Origin: Candidatus Adlerbacteria bacterium
GTDB lineage: Bacteria > Patescibacteriota > Minisyncoccia > Phycocordibacterales > SBAW01
Length of the DNA stretch: 37,188 nt
Direction of reading: 5' to 3'
Assembly (NCBI GenBank): GCA_903851045.1
Contig: CAINNF010000012.1
Span: 1 to 37,188 of the forward strand
The position numbers and the translations under genes are program-made. Positions 9,153 through 17,214 of the stretch are shown piece after piece (the first letter of the stretch is position 1; every line of letters begins with the position of its first letter). The notes beneath the pieces are model-generated. The model saw only the letters and a program-made list of their open reading frames with translations. It had not been told where the DNA came from and searched no databases.

Positions 9153-9713
9153 ATGAAAAAACACATCATTACCCTGTCTGGCTACCCTGGAAGCGGCAAG
9201 TCTTCGACCGGGAACGGGCTCGCGCAGAAGCTCGGATACACACGCTTCTCCTCGGGTGATTTTATGCGAAATATCGGCCTTGAGCGAGGCATCTCGCTAG
9301 AGGAGATCAACATATTGGCCAAGAAAGACCCGTCGATCGATACGCAAGTAGATGAGGAAATTCGCCGGATAGGTCAGCAGGACAACTTGGTCATAGACTC
9401 ACGCCTCGCCTACCATTGGATACCAGACGCGTTCAAGGTATTTCTTACCCTCGACCTACACATTGCCGCAGAGCGTATATTCCACCACATACAAAAAGAA
9501 AGCCGTGTCGGCCAAGACGCCACATCGGTCGAGGAAGTATACCAAGAAACCCTACGGCGCGTCGCAAACGAACAATCTCGCTACACAACCATGTACGGCT
9601 TAACCTACGACGACCCCAAAAACTACGACCTCGTCGTCGACACCGGCACACACAATCTCGAAGAGGTCATTCAGATCATCTTGGATGCGTATATCAAGTG
9701 GTGTGACGCATAG
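9153..9713 (+). CDS. (d)CMP kinase-like P-loop kinase
   Basis: HIITLSGYPGSGKSSTGNGLAQKLGYTRFSSGDFMRNIGLERGISLEE...IDSRLAYHWIPDAFKVFLTLDLHIAAERIF. Confidence 0.85.
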   Translation: MKKHIITLSGYPGSGKSSTGNGLAQKLGYTRFSSGDFMRNIGLERGISLEEINILAKKDPSIDTQVDEEIRRIGQQDNLVIDSRLAYHWIPDAFKVFLTLDLHIAAERIFHHIQKESRVGQDATSVEEVYQETLRRVANEQSRYTTMYGLTYDDPKNYDLVVDTGTHNLEEVIQIILDAYIKWCDA

Positions 9714-9742
9714 TACACACCCCTTCTCATTTTCACATAAAA

Positions 9743-9766
9743 AGAACAGCTCGTGAGAGCTGCGAT
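9743..9766 (-). terminator. Terminator of the 9817-10263(-) ORF
   Basis: Minus strand CAGCTC TCAC GAGCTG TTCTTTTTATG. Confidence 0.6.
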
Positions 9767-9816
9767 TGATGAGGGCGCTGTTGCCAGCACCCTCATGACA
9801 CCTTGTGGAAACGAAA

Positions 9817-10263
9817 CTAGTCGACGGTGTACTCTGAGAGGCTAACGTCGAACGGATTCGACGCACCAGTCCTCCCACTCCGTTGCAAGACAACCACATG
9901 AACGCACACCTCCATGTTATCATCCTCTCCCCCGGTGAGTTGCCTGAGGAACTCTTCTGCCGCGGCGGCGACAGCCATGTGGAGATCAGGGGCATGCACA
10001 TCCAGTACCCTCGACGTGTCGATAGGGAAAGGAGCTTGTTCGCTTGGATCGACAAACCCATCCAGCACCACAGAGAACGCGTTCGCGGTGCCGCTATAAT
10101 CACCATCGTCCAACCGCAACAGCACCTGCACGGTACCGGTCAGCAACCCGGCCTTCTCACGCAGCGCAGACAGTGCGGCGGTTATCGCTTTTTCGAAGTC
10201 CTCTTCATGGTCTTGACACAGCAGGCTGGCGTTAACAGTGTGCGGTGTTGGGTTCTCGCCCAT
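9817..10263 (-). CDS. Orphan hypothetical protein (148 aa)
   Basis: SD-like TTGGAGATG upstream of ATG, terminator downstream; no family recognised. Confidence 0.55.
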   Translation of the reverse strand: MGENPTPHTVNASLLCQDHEEDFEKAITAALSALREKAGLLTGTVQVLLRLDDGDYSGTANAFSVVLDGFVDPSEQAPFPIDTSRVLDVHAPDLHMAVAAAAEEFLRQLTGGEDDNMEVCVHVVVLQRSGRTGASNPFDVSLSEYTVD

Positions 10264-10387
10264 GGGACATCTCCAAGGTACCTGACCACCAGACCGACTG
10301 CCGGTATGATTGGGCAGGAGATTGGAGAGTGCCCATAAAGAACGCTGCCACCGTCAAAATAGCACTGAAACAACGGTGAAGCAAACT

Positions 10388-10424
10388 CTAGTACTACCCG
10401 AATTGAAACTTGAACGTCGATGCA
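10388..10424 (-). pseudogene. Decayed copy of the secY 3' end (remnant A)
   Basis: CTAGTACTACCCGAATTGAAACTTGAACGTCGATGCA versus true secY end TTAGTATTCCCGAATGGAGATTTGGGCGTCGATGCG; minus translation IDVQVSIR versus IDAQISIREY*. Confidence 0.6.
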
Positions 10425-10543
10425 GTGCGCTGTGAGACAGATCATTCTTCCATTCGCATACATGCTGTGTCTACTCACAGCACATAGAGACGTTCCCTTG
10501 TTTTAGAGATAAACTATATCCATACTCACCCAATGAATACCTT

Positions 10544-10867
10544 ATGTCACTCATAATCGCAAAAACACTACTCAATTTACTACTCAATTTGTTGGAGTTA
10601 TCGTCTCTTGCTGGTTCTATCTTTCTTTTGGTCAGTGAGCGTGAGAAGGTTGCTCCGGACCAGAGTTCTGTCGAACCGTGGAGCGTCGGCCAAAAAGTGC
10701 TCATCTTTTTTCTTACCGTGTTCTCACCGGTCATTTCGGGAGCCATCCTTTACTATGGACTGAGAAAACGCTGTCCGACCAAGGCAAGAGCAGCGAATTG
10801 GTTCTCGTTCCTTGGGTTAGTCATATATCTCGCAATCGCATACTCACTCGGACGCTTCCTTCATTAG
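10544..10867 (+). CDS. Small membrane protein, hypothetical
   Basis: 107 aa with several hydrophobic segments (FLTVFSPVISGAILYYGL, FSFLGLVIYLAIAYSLG). Confidence 0.6.
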   Translation: MSLIIAKTLLNLLLNLLELSSLAGSIFLLVSEREKVAPDQSSVEPWSVGQKVLIFFLTVFSPVISGAILYYGLRKRCPTKARAANWFSFLGLVIYLAIAYSLGRFLH

Positions 10868-10904
10868 CCAGGTTGATACGCTCTCCTTTCGAAGAGACCT
10901 CGGC

Positions 10905-11312
10905 TCATCTTGTTTGTGTATTTGGTGTGAGATTAGGCATGAACGTCTTGATGGAAGGCATGGGAACCAATTTGGACGAAGGGAAACTGGGGGATCCGCG
11001 CAATCCTCCGCAACGAGGTTGACCGAGCAAAAGGACGAAACCTGTCAGCAAGATACCGATAGCGAGACACAGGGCGAATCGGGGTGTGGTGTTTTGGTTT
11101 GGATCCTTCCAGAGCAGGTATTCACACCCAATGAGGTACAGAGCGGTCGCCAGATACAATACCCACAGCAACGGGACGTTGGAAGAAAAGAGAGATGTGC
11201 AACCATGCCCACCCACACCCCCGACAGCGCTCGAGCTCTGCAAAGAAGAGAACGTTATGCACGACAACACCAATACCCCTATCGAGACAAAGATTTTTTT
11301 TAACGACTGCAT
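10905..11312 (-). CDS. Small membrane protein, hypothetical
   Basis: 135 aa with N-terminal hydrophobic segment and two further TM-like stretches. Confidence 0.55.
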   Translation of the reverse strand: MQSLKKIFVSIGVLVLSCITFSSLQSSSAVGGVGGHGCTSLFSSNVPLLWVLYLATALYLIGCEYLLWKDPNQNTTPRFALCLAIGILLTGFVLLLGQPRCGGLRGSPSFPSSKLVPMPSIKTFMPNLTPNTQTR

Positions 11313-11362
11313 GACCGCACTATAGCATGAGCGAGCGTGGACCCGTTACCTGTGCACACATT

Positions 11363-11398
11363 TTAGTACTCCCGAATAAAGATCTGGGCGTCGATGCG
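11363..11398 (-). pseudogene. Copy of the secY 3' end (remnant B)
   Basis: 36 nt, 32 identical to the true secY 3' end at 11892-11927; minus translation RIDAQIFIREY* versus RIDAQISIREY*. Confidence 0.85.
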
Positions 11399-11399
11399 A

Positions 11400-11624
11400 C
11401 TAATTATCCAAATCTTCAGCGGTAAGTCCTGCGTCCTTAATAATCCCGAGCAATGTGCCTGGTTTGAGCTGTTTATGTAGCGGAACAGTAACCTTGCGCG
11501 CGTTTGGTAGAAAAGTTGGAGGATACAGACGCACATGACTGCCACGTGTCCGGACTTGAACATATCCTTTCCGCTCAAGAATTTTAACCATCTCGACACC
11601 AGAGAGTGTCGATAGCTTCGGCAT
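11400..11624 (-). CDS. hicA: HicA-family mRNA interferase toxin
   Basis: MPKLSTLSGVEMVKILERKGYVQVRTRGSHVRLYPPT...VPLHKQLKPGTLLGIIKDAGLTAEDL. Confidence 0.92.
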   Translation of the reverse strand: MPKLSTLSGVEMVKILERKGYVQVRTRGSHVRLYPPTFLPNARKVTVPLHKQLKPGTLLGIIKDAGLTAEDLDN

Positions 11625-11628
11625 AAAT

Positions 11629-11841
11629 CTAGACCGTAATAAGGTGAAGACTCACGTCTTCGTTCTCTAAAGGCGACACGTCCTTATCTTCAAGGCACAG
11701 GAGCGTCGCCTCCTTAATATTCGCAAGAGCCTCCTCAACGGTCTCGCCTTGGCTGTAGCAGCCTTCAAACGCTAAATTGGTGACGGAATAACCGCCTCCC
11801 TTCTCTTTCTGGAGAATTATTGGATACGTAGCCTTTTGCAT
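11629..11841 (-). CDS. hicB: HicB-family antitoxin
   Basis: MQKATYPIILQKEKGGGYSVTNLAFEGCYSQGETVEEALANIKEATLLCLED; directly upstream of hicA. Confidence 0.9.
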   Translation of the reverse strand: MQKATYPIILQKEKGGGYSVTNLAFEGCYSQGETVEEALANIKEATLLCLEDKDVSPLENEDVSLHLITV

Positions 11842-11891
11842 GGCCGTACTATACCACAACGCACAAAAGTATCTAGTGAAGCAGCGCGGTA

Positions 11892-13166
11892 TTAGTATTC
11901 CCGAATGGAGATTTGGGCGTCGATGCGGCGCGCGAGATCGAGGATGACGGAGACGACGATAAGGAGAGCGGTGCCGCCCAGCGCGAGGGACTGGATGCCG
12001 GTGATTGACTGCATCGCTATCGGGAGGACGGCTATGACGCCGAGGAAGAGCGCGCCGACGAAGGTGATGCGAGTGATGACCTTCGAGAGGTAGTCGGTCG
12101 TGGAGTTACCAGGGCGGACCCCGGGGATGAACGCGCCGTTCTTTTGGAGATTCTCAGAGATCTGGTGCGGGTCGAAGGTGACGGCCGTATAGAAGTAGGT
12201 AAAGAAGAAGACGAGGATGAAGTAGAGCACGCCATAGAAACCGAGGTTCTGCATGAACCCGAGCACGGCCTGGGCACCACGCGCGAGCCACACATGACTC
12301 GACGCCGAAAAGAAGGTCGCGCCCATCTGCGGAATGAGCAGGAGCGACAGTGCGAAGATGATAGGGATGACGCCCGCCTGGTTGAGTCGAAGTGGTAGGT
12401 AGGTGGTCGAGGTGCCGCCGAACGTCTTCATGCCGCGCACTTGCTTGGCATAGGTGACCGGCACCGGGCGCTCTGCCTCGGTCACGACGACCACTGCCGC
12501 AACGATGGCGACCGCAGCCGCCAAGAAGGCGATGTATACCGGGATCTCAGCCGCATTGAACGAAAATATAGCCTGCGATATGTCGCGCGGCAGTCGAGCG
12601 ACGATGCCCGCAAAGATGAGGACCGAGATGCCGTTACCGAGTCCGAACTCCGAGATGATCTCGCCCAGCCACATCAGGAAGAGCGAGCCAGCGGTGATAA
12701 CGAGCAGGTTAGCCACAAAGTGGAACGGGCTGAGTCCCGGCAGGATCCCCTGTCGCTGCAGGATCAGCAAGAAGCTGATGCCCTGTACGATGGCGATGGG
12801 CAGGGTCAGCATGCGCGTATATTGGCTAAAACGAGCACGCCCAGCCTCGCCCTCCTCTTGGTAGAGCTGCTTGAGGCTCGGAGCCATCATGGTAAGAAGC
12901 TGGAGTATGATCGACGCGGTGATGTAGGGGCCGACACCGAGCATGACGACCGAGAGGTTCGAAAGGCCGCCACCCGAGAAAAGGTTGAGGAGTCCGAAGA
13001 ACTGGTTATTCGCGAAAAAAAGCTGTAACTGCTGAGCGTCGATACCAGGGATCGGGATAGCAGCGAGCACACGAAAGACGGCGAGCGCGCCGAGGACGAA
13101 CAACAGTCGATTTCGCAGCAACTTGTCTGCGAAGAGGAGCGTGAGCTTTTGGGTAAACGAGTTCAT
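11892..13166 (-). CDS. secY: Preprotein translocase subunit SecY
   Basis: RLLFVLGALAVFRVLAAIPIPGID...GGGLSNLSVVMLGVGPYITASIILQLLTM...GLGNGISVLIFAGI...; follows rplO. Confidence 0.97.
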   Translation of the reverse strand: MNSFTQKLTLLFADKLLRNRLLFVLGALAVFRVLAAIPIPGIDAQQLQLFFANNQFFGLLNLFSGGGLSNLSVVMLGVGPYITASIILQLLTMMAPSLKQLYQEEGEAGRARFSQYTRMLTLPIAIVQGISFLLILQRQGILPGLSPFHFVANLLVITAGSLFLMWLGEIISEFGLGNGISVLIFAGIVARLPRDISQAIFSFNAAEIPVYIAFLAAAVAIVAAVVVVTEAERPVPVTYAKQVRGMKTFGGTSTTYLPLRLNQAGVIPIIFALSLLLIPQMGATFFSASSHVWLARGAQAVLGFMQNLGFYGVLYFILVFFFTYFYTAVTFDPHQISENLQKNGAFIPGVRPGNSTTDYLSKVITRITFVGALFLGVIAVLPIAMQSITGIQSLALGGTALLIVVSVILDLARRIDAQISIREY

Positions 13167-13195
13167 ACTACCGATATGCGGGCGATGCGCCCATA

Positions 13196-13636
13196 TTATG
13201 CTACCGAACCTCCGGCTTTCTCTATCTTTTCTTTCGCGCTTTTCGAGACCACGCACGCTGCGACCGTAAGCTTCTTGGTGAGTTCACCATCGGCAAGGAT
13301 CTTCACGACCGGGTTAGCGCCTTTACGAGTGCGGATGAGGCCACGCTCGAGAAGGGTCTTTGGATTGACCACGTCCCCTGCTGCGAACAATCGTTCGAGC
13401 GAGCCAATATTCACCACGAGCGGCTTCGCCTGGATACTGATGAGACCCTGGATACCACGTCCGCGCAGTTTCGGGAGCTTTTTCAGCTTCTCGCGGATGT
13501 CTGGGCGGATACTGTGACCCGCGCGGGCCTTCTGACCCTTGGTACCGCGCCCGGAGGTCTTACCACGAACACCGCCGCGTCCAACACGCTTTTCGGTCTT
13601 ATTGGGAGTCTTTCGTTGTAGTTCGTGAAGTTGCAT
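13196..13636 (-). CDS. rplO: Ribosomal protein L15
   Basis: MQLHELQRKTPNKTEKRVGRGGVRGKTSGRGTKGQKARAGHSIRP. Confidence 0.97.
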   Translation of the reverse strand: MQLHELQRKTPNKTEKRVGRGGVRGKTSGRGTKGQKARAGHSIRPDIREKLKKLPKLRGRGIQGLISIQAKPLVVNIGSLERLFAAGDVVNPKTLLERGLIRTRKGANPVVKILADGELTKKLTVAACVVSKSAKEKIEKAGGSVA

Positions 13637-13645
13637 GGTAGTGAT

Positions 13646-14275
13646 TTAGGCTTTGAGTTCTTTCAGCGCTTCGATCGCGGCGCGTGCATTGTTGAGTCCG
13701 TTCTTAGAACCTGAGTGCACCTTCGCGACAACGTTGGTGATGCCGGCGAGTTCGAGCACGGGGCGAACGGAAGAACCTGCGACAAGACCTCGACGAGGTG
13801 CTGGCATCATCGAGACGCGAGCTGCGCAGTATTTCGCCGATACCTCATGTCGGATCGAAGCATCTTTGGTGAGGTTCACGGTGATCATGCGCTTTTTGGC
13901 ATCACGGACCGCCTTGTCGATAGCGAGCGTTGTGTCCCCCGCCTTGCCGAGGCCCACACCCACCTTACCCTTCTTGTTGCCAATGATGATAGCGACGGAG
14001 AACGAGAAGCGGCGACCGCCGGCGACCACGCGCGACACGCGACGGATAGTGATCATCTTCTGGTCGAACTCACTTTTGACGCGCGGAGGACGAGGACCTC
14101 GGCGATCTCCGCCGCGACCACCCTGCCCACCACGTCCGCCTTGTCCGCCACGCGAGTTCCCACCACGTGCATACGGTGTACGACGCGAGTCTGCTGCAGG
14201 GGTTGCTCCAGGAGCGACCGCCGTGGGAGCTGCGGTACCTGGGTCTATAACGATGTTTGTATCAATATCTGCCAT
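13646..14275 (-). CDS. rpsE: Ribosomal protein S5 with Gly/Arg-rich N-terminal extension
   Basis: KMITIRRVSRVVAGGRRFSFSVAIIIGNKKGKVGVGLGKAGDTTLAIDKAVRDAKKRM core preceded by RGGNSRGGQGGRGGQGGRGGDRRGPRPPR. Confidence 0.96.
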   Translation of the reverse strand: MADIDTNIVIDPGTAAPTAVAPGATPAADSRRTPYARGGNSRGGQGGRGGQGGRGGDRRGPRPPRVKSEFDQKMITIRRVSRVVAGGRRFSFSVAIIIGNKKGKVGVGLGKAGDTTLAIDKAVRDAKKRMITVNLTKDASIRHEVSAKYCAARVSMMPAPRRGLVAGSSVRPVLELAGITNVVAKVHSGSKNGLNNARAAIEALKELKA

Positions 14276-14280
14276 ATAGT

Positions 14281-14634
14281 TTAAAATTTGAGCCCTCCTT
14301 CACGAGCCGCTGCCGCCAACTGTGCGACTCGGCCGGTATATCGGAAGCCCCCTCTATCGAATACCACCTCTTCTATCCCTGCGGCCTTTGCCTTCTTCGC
14401 CAGGTCTGTCCCAAGCGACTGAGCACCGCTCATCTTCGTGGTCCCCTTTGCAAGCGCCTGGGTACTCCCCGAGACGATCGTTTTCCCTGCCGCATCGTCG
14501 ATTATCTGGGCATGCAGGTATCGGTTCGACTTATAGACCGTGAGGCGTGGGCGTGCGGCAGTACCCGCTATACGAGAGCGGATGCGGTTGTGGCGGCGGG
14601 TGCGGCTTTGCTGTTTGAGTGCGACTTTATTCAT
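14281..14634 (-). CDS. rplR: Ribosomal protein L18
   Basis: RTRRHNRIRSRIAGTAARPRLTVYKSNRYLHAQIIDDAAGKTIVSGST...FDRGGFRYTGRVAQLAAAAREGGLKF. Confidence 0.96.
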   Translation of the reverse strand: MNKVALKQQSRTRRHNRIRSRIAGTAARPRLTVYKSNRYLHAQIIDDAAGKTIVSGSTQALAKGTTKMSGAQSLGTDLAKKAKAAGIEEVVFDRGGFRYTGRVAQLAAAAREGGLKF

Positions 14635-14639
14635 ACGGA

Positions 14640-15174
14640 TTATGAGGCTTTCTTACCTTGCTTGCGACGGATGACCTCGCCGTCGTATCGGATACCCTTA
14701 CCTTTGTACGGCTCAGGCTTCTTGAGCGCGCGGATGTTCGCGGCGAACTGACCAACAACCTCCTTGTCGAAACCACTGATCGTGAGAGCGTTCTTCTCGG
14801 CAACGACCGTGAGGCCGTCCGGGATCTGCATCTTCACCGGATGAGAGAAGCCGAGCGCAAGATTGAGCGTCTTGCCTGCAACATCCCACTTGAAACCAAC
14901 ACCCTCGACCAGAAGCTTCTTACTGAAGCCAGTCGTGACGCCCGCCATCATATTGCGCACATGGGATGCGTAGGTGCCGACCAGTGCCTGAGCCTCCTTC
15001 GCCGAAGAGAGCTTCGAGACCTGCACACCGTCAGCCCCCACCTCAACGGAGATGTAGCGGTGGAGCGGTTTCGTCAAAGTCCCCTTCGGACCCTTTACAG
15101 AGATACAGCCGTCCGAAACTTTGATTTCGGTCTGCTTAGGGATCTGGATTGGTCGTTTAGCTAGTCGTGACATA
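14640..15174 (-). CDS. rplF: Ribosomal protein L6
   Basis: MSRLAKRPIQIPKQTEIKVSDGCISVKGPKGTLTKPLH...KKPEPYKGKGIRYDGEVIRRKQGKKAS. Confidence 0.96.
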
Positions 15175-15181
15175 TAGGTTA

Positions 15182-15204
15182 CTTGTGGTGAGGCACTCGA
15201 ACTA
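15182..15204. repeat. REP-like repeat copy 2, between rpsH stop and rplF start
   Basis: CTTGTGGTGAGGCACTCGAACTA; last 3 nt are the rpsH stop codon (minus). Confidence 0.75.
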
Positions 15205-15588
15205 CCAAATTTCGAACAGAACCTCCCCGCCGACACGCGCCTCTTGGGCCTGCTTGCCAGTGAGAATACCGTTGGGGGTCGAAAGGAGGACGAGGCCGAA
15301 TCCGCGCTTGATAGGTCGCACCTCACGGACACCGGTGTACACGCGGCGGGATGGCTTAGAGACGCGCTTCACGCCCGAGATGACCGATTTGCCATTCTTG
15401 TAGGCGAGCGTGACCACGAGCGGAGACGCCTTCTTTGGCTTCTCGACAGAGGCAAGATACCCCTCGCGAGCAAGCACTTCGGCGACCGCCACCTTCATCT
15501 TCGAAGATGGAAGCGACACGGAAGTCTTCCCCGCCCTAGAGGCGTTCTGGAGTTGTATGATGAAATCTGATATCGGGTCTGCGATCAT
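15202..15588 (-). CDS. rpsH: Ribosomal protein S8
   Basis: MIADPISDFIIQLQNASRAGKTSVSLPSSKMKVAVAEVLAREGYLASV...RPIKRGFGLVLLSTPNGILTGKQAQEARVGGEVLFEIW. Confidence 0.96.
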   Translation of the reverse strand: MIADPISDFIIQLQNASRAGKTSVSLPSSKMKVAVAEVLAREGYLASVEKPKKASPLVVTLAYKNGKSVISGVKRVSKPSRRVYTGVREVRPIKRGFGLVLLSTPNGILTGKQAQEARVGGEVLFEIW

Positions 15589-15615
15589 TGATTTTTCTTT
15601 AGTTTAGGTGGCTTA

Positions 15616-15639
15616 CTTGTGGCGAGCGTAGTCGAGCTA
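15616..15639. repeat. REP-like repeat copy 3, between rpsN stop and rpsH start
   Basis: CTTGTGGCGAGCGTAGTCGAGCTA; last 3 nt are the rpsN stop codon (minus). Confidence 0.75.
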
Positions 15640-15822
15640 CCAAGAGGACTTACGAACGCCCGGGACAAGCCCTTCGTTCGCTGCTTCGCGGAAGCAGGCT
15701 CGGCACATACCGAAGTCTCGCATGAACGAGCGTGCTCGGCCGCAGCGGAAGCAACGTCGAACCACCCGTGAAGCGAACTTCGGGGTGCGGTTACTGCGCG
15801 CGATAGTCGATTTCTTTGCCAT
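15637..15822 (-). CDS. rpsN: Ribosomal protein S14 (zinc-ribbon type)
   Basis: [61 protein letters not shown]; CxxC...CxxC. Confidence 0.95.
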   Translation of the reverse strand: MAKKSTIARSNRTPKFASRVVRRCFRCGRARSFMRDFGMCRACFREAANEGLVPGVRKSSW

Positions 15823-15829
15823 GCTTTAC

Positions 15830-15852
15830 AAAAACGAGCCCTCCAAGGGCTC
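15830..15852 (-). terminator. Hairpin plus U-tract immediately upstream of rpsN
   Basis: Minus GAGCCCTTGGAGGGCTCGTTTTTG, ending ~8 nt before the rpsN ATG. Confidence 0.75.
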
Positions 15853-15857
15853 AAGAG

Positions 15858-15886
15858 AATATACTCGAACCCATGAAATAAGTCAA
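15858..15886 (-). promoter_or_regulatory. Sigma70-like promoter of the rpsN-rpsH-...-secY unit
   Basis: Minus TTGACT-17 nt-TATATT; the -35 overlaps the TGA stop of the upstream ORF. Confidence 0.75.
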
Positions 15887-16452
15887 CCTGCCACGGCGCG
15901 GAACTCCTCCACTCTCCTTCCTTGGAGTACCCGGGCGACGACCAGGAGCACATAGACAAGCGGCCACTGCCAGCGTGGAAAATCGCCAGGCGTGAACACC
16001 GTCGCATCGAACAAGACGAGCGCATGCTCCGGGGTCACGTAGATATTGCTCAAGCACCGACGCCACACGCCCATCTGCCCGAGCAGGTCGAGGAATGGCG
16101 CGCCCGACGCGACGTATTGGTCATAGCAGCGCAGCAACGCCACCCACTGCGCCTGAATGCGCTCGTCGGCTAGATCCGCCTTTTTCAAAAATCGCCCACT
16201 GATCTTTGGCTGCAGTTTCGCCACCCGCCGCCCATCGGGCGAGACGACGATACGCGTCTCGAGCAAAAAATCTCCAAAATACTTCTTACATAACTCATAC
16301 TCGGCGACCGACTTCTCCCGAGCCTTCTCCTGACCTATCATGCGATCAAACTTGGAGAACTTGATGACCTGGTCCGTGCCGTAGTCATACACAAAATGGT
16401 CGCCCACCCACGCCAGCATCGCCCCTATCCTTTCTGGCTGGTAGGTGTCCAT
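15883..16452 (-). CDS. Hypothetical protein, possibly kinase-like (HPr/APH-type not resolved)
   Basis: MDTYQPERIGAMLAWVGDHFVYDYGTDQVIKFSKFDRMIGQEKAREK...; substantial ORF ending in VLVVARVLQGRRVEEFRAVAG. Confidence 0.6.
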   Translation of the reverse strand: MDTYQPERIGAMLAWVGDHFVYDYGTDQVIKFSKFDRMIGQEKAREKSVAEYELCKKYFGDFLLETRIVVSPDGRRVAKLQPKISGRFLKKADLADERIQAQWVALLRCYDQYVASGAPFLDLLGQMGVWRRCLSNIYVTPEHALVLFDATVFTPGDFPRWQWPLVYVLLVVARVLQGRRVEEFRAVAG

Positions 16453-16462
16453 GAATTGTCTT

Positions 16463-17050
16463 CTAAAACCTCCCCGTGGTACGCTCGATCTGTTCGTCGA
16501 ACGTAAGTTTGGTGTAGTTCCTATCATCCAGCCCTTTGAGTCTATAGATCTGGTTGGTGGAAAATATCTTCGCGTCCTCGCGTTTGAAGCCAAGTCTTTC
16601 CGCAGTTGTATACACTTTCTCCCAACTCTCCCCTTCTATCTCAAGGTAGGGCGGCAGGAGCGGCCACGTGTCGAGGTCGCACTCGACGCCGTCGAGCACA
16701 TAGCGCGTGCGCTTGTTCTCCTGATACATCTTCTCGATAAGTCCCGTCTTGAGCAAAATCTCGCGCGTCGTGTCGAAGTCGCCCACGGTCGTCTCGCGCT
16801 CGTACATACCGTCGTCGTTGGCGCCCGTATCGAACTCCTTCGCGAGCCGCTGCTTGAAGGTGAAGGTTATCTTGTCGCCCTCGTCGCGCAGCCGCACCCA
16901 TGCGCCCCGCTTGTCGAGTCGAAAGTCCGGGTAGTCGAAGACGATGCGACGGTAGTGATAGTCCGCCACCTTCGTCGCCCCGAGCGACAGGAGCTTCTCC
17001 TCGAGCGCCGCGTGGTCGATATCCAAAAATTTTATCTCTATCTCTTCCAT
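16463..17050 (-). CDS. CYTH-domain triphosphatase / class IV adenylate cyclase-like protein
   Basis: MEEIEIKFLDIDHAALEEKLLSLGATK (ExExK), VRLRDEGDKITFTFKQR, YLEIEGES. Confidence 0.9.
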   Translation of the reverse strand: MEEIEIKFLDIDHAALEEKLLSLGATKVADYHYRRIVFDYPDFRLDKRGAWVRLRDEGDKITFTFKQRLAKEFDTGANDDGMYERETTVGDFDTTREILLKTGLIEKMYQENKRTRYVLDGVECDLDTWPLLPPYLEIEGESWEKVYTTAERLGFKREDAKIFSTNQIYRLKGLDDRNYTKLTFDEQIERTTGRF

Positions 17051-17202
17051 GCTGTCCAGATACGATACGTACAACATACCACGCCACCATGCAGACCAAC
17101 ACCTTCGTAACACTCTCATCACGCATCGCAATGATTGACCTTGTCGCAAGCGCGTCGACCGATCGGGGGTGGATATGGTTGCACACCCACAGCCAGACGA
17201 AC

Positions 17203-17208
17203 TATACT
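17203..17208 (+). promoter_or_regulatory. -10 element of a leaderless ABC ATPase transcript
   Basis: TATACT with 6 nt to the ATG at 17215. Confidence 0.55.
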
Positions 17209-17214
17209 ATCCGC

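Noticed and set aside
9817-9860. FDVSLSEY near the end of ORF 9817-10263 as a third secY remnant (compare IDAQISIREY)
   Set aside because: Requires two gaps in ten codons and the ORF continues normally; similarity is not above chance by eye.
11363-11599. 78-aa minus ORF ending in ...RIDAQIFIREY
   Set aside because: Only its last ~12 codons are secY-like; the rest is the hicA gene in another frame, so it is not a coding gene.
12441-13028. 195-aa plus-strand ORF antisense to secY
   Set aside because: Charged low-complexity shadow frame of a clear SecY gene; no recognisable family or start signal.
13653-14279. 208-aa plus-strand ORF antisense to rpsE
   Set aside because: Shadow ORF; Pro/Arg runs are the reverse complement of the S5 Gly/Arg-rich extension.
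14640-15332. ORF-track extension of L6 to 15332
   Set aside because: Upstream part overlaps rpsH; the L6 start MSRLAKRPIQIP at 15174 fits the family.
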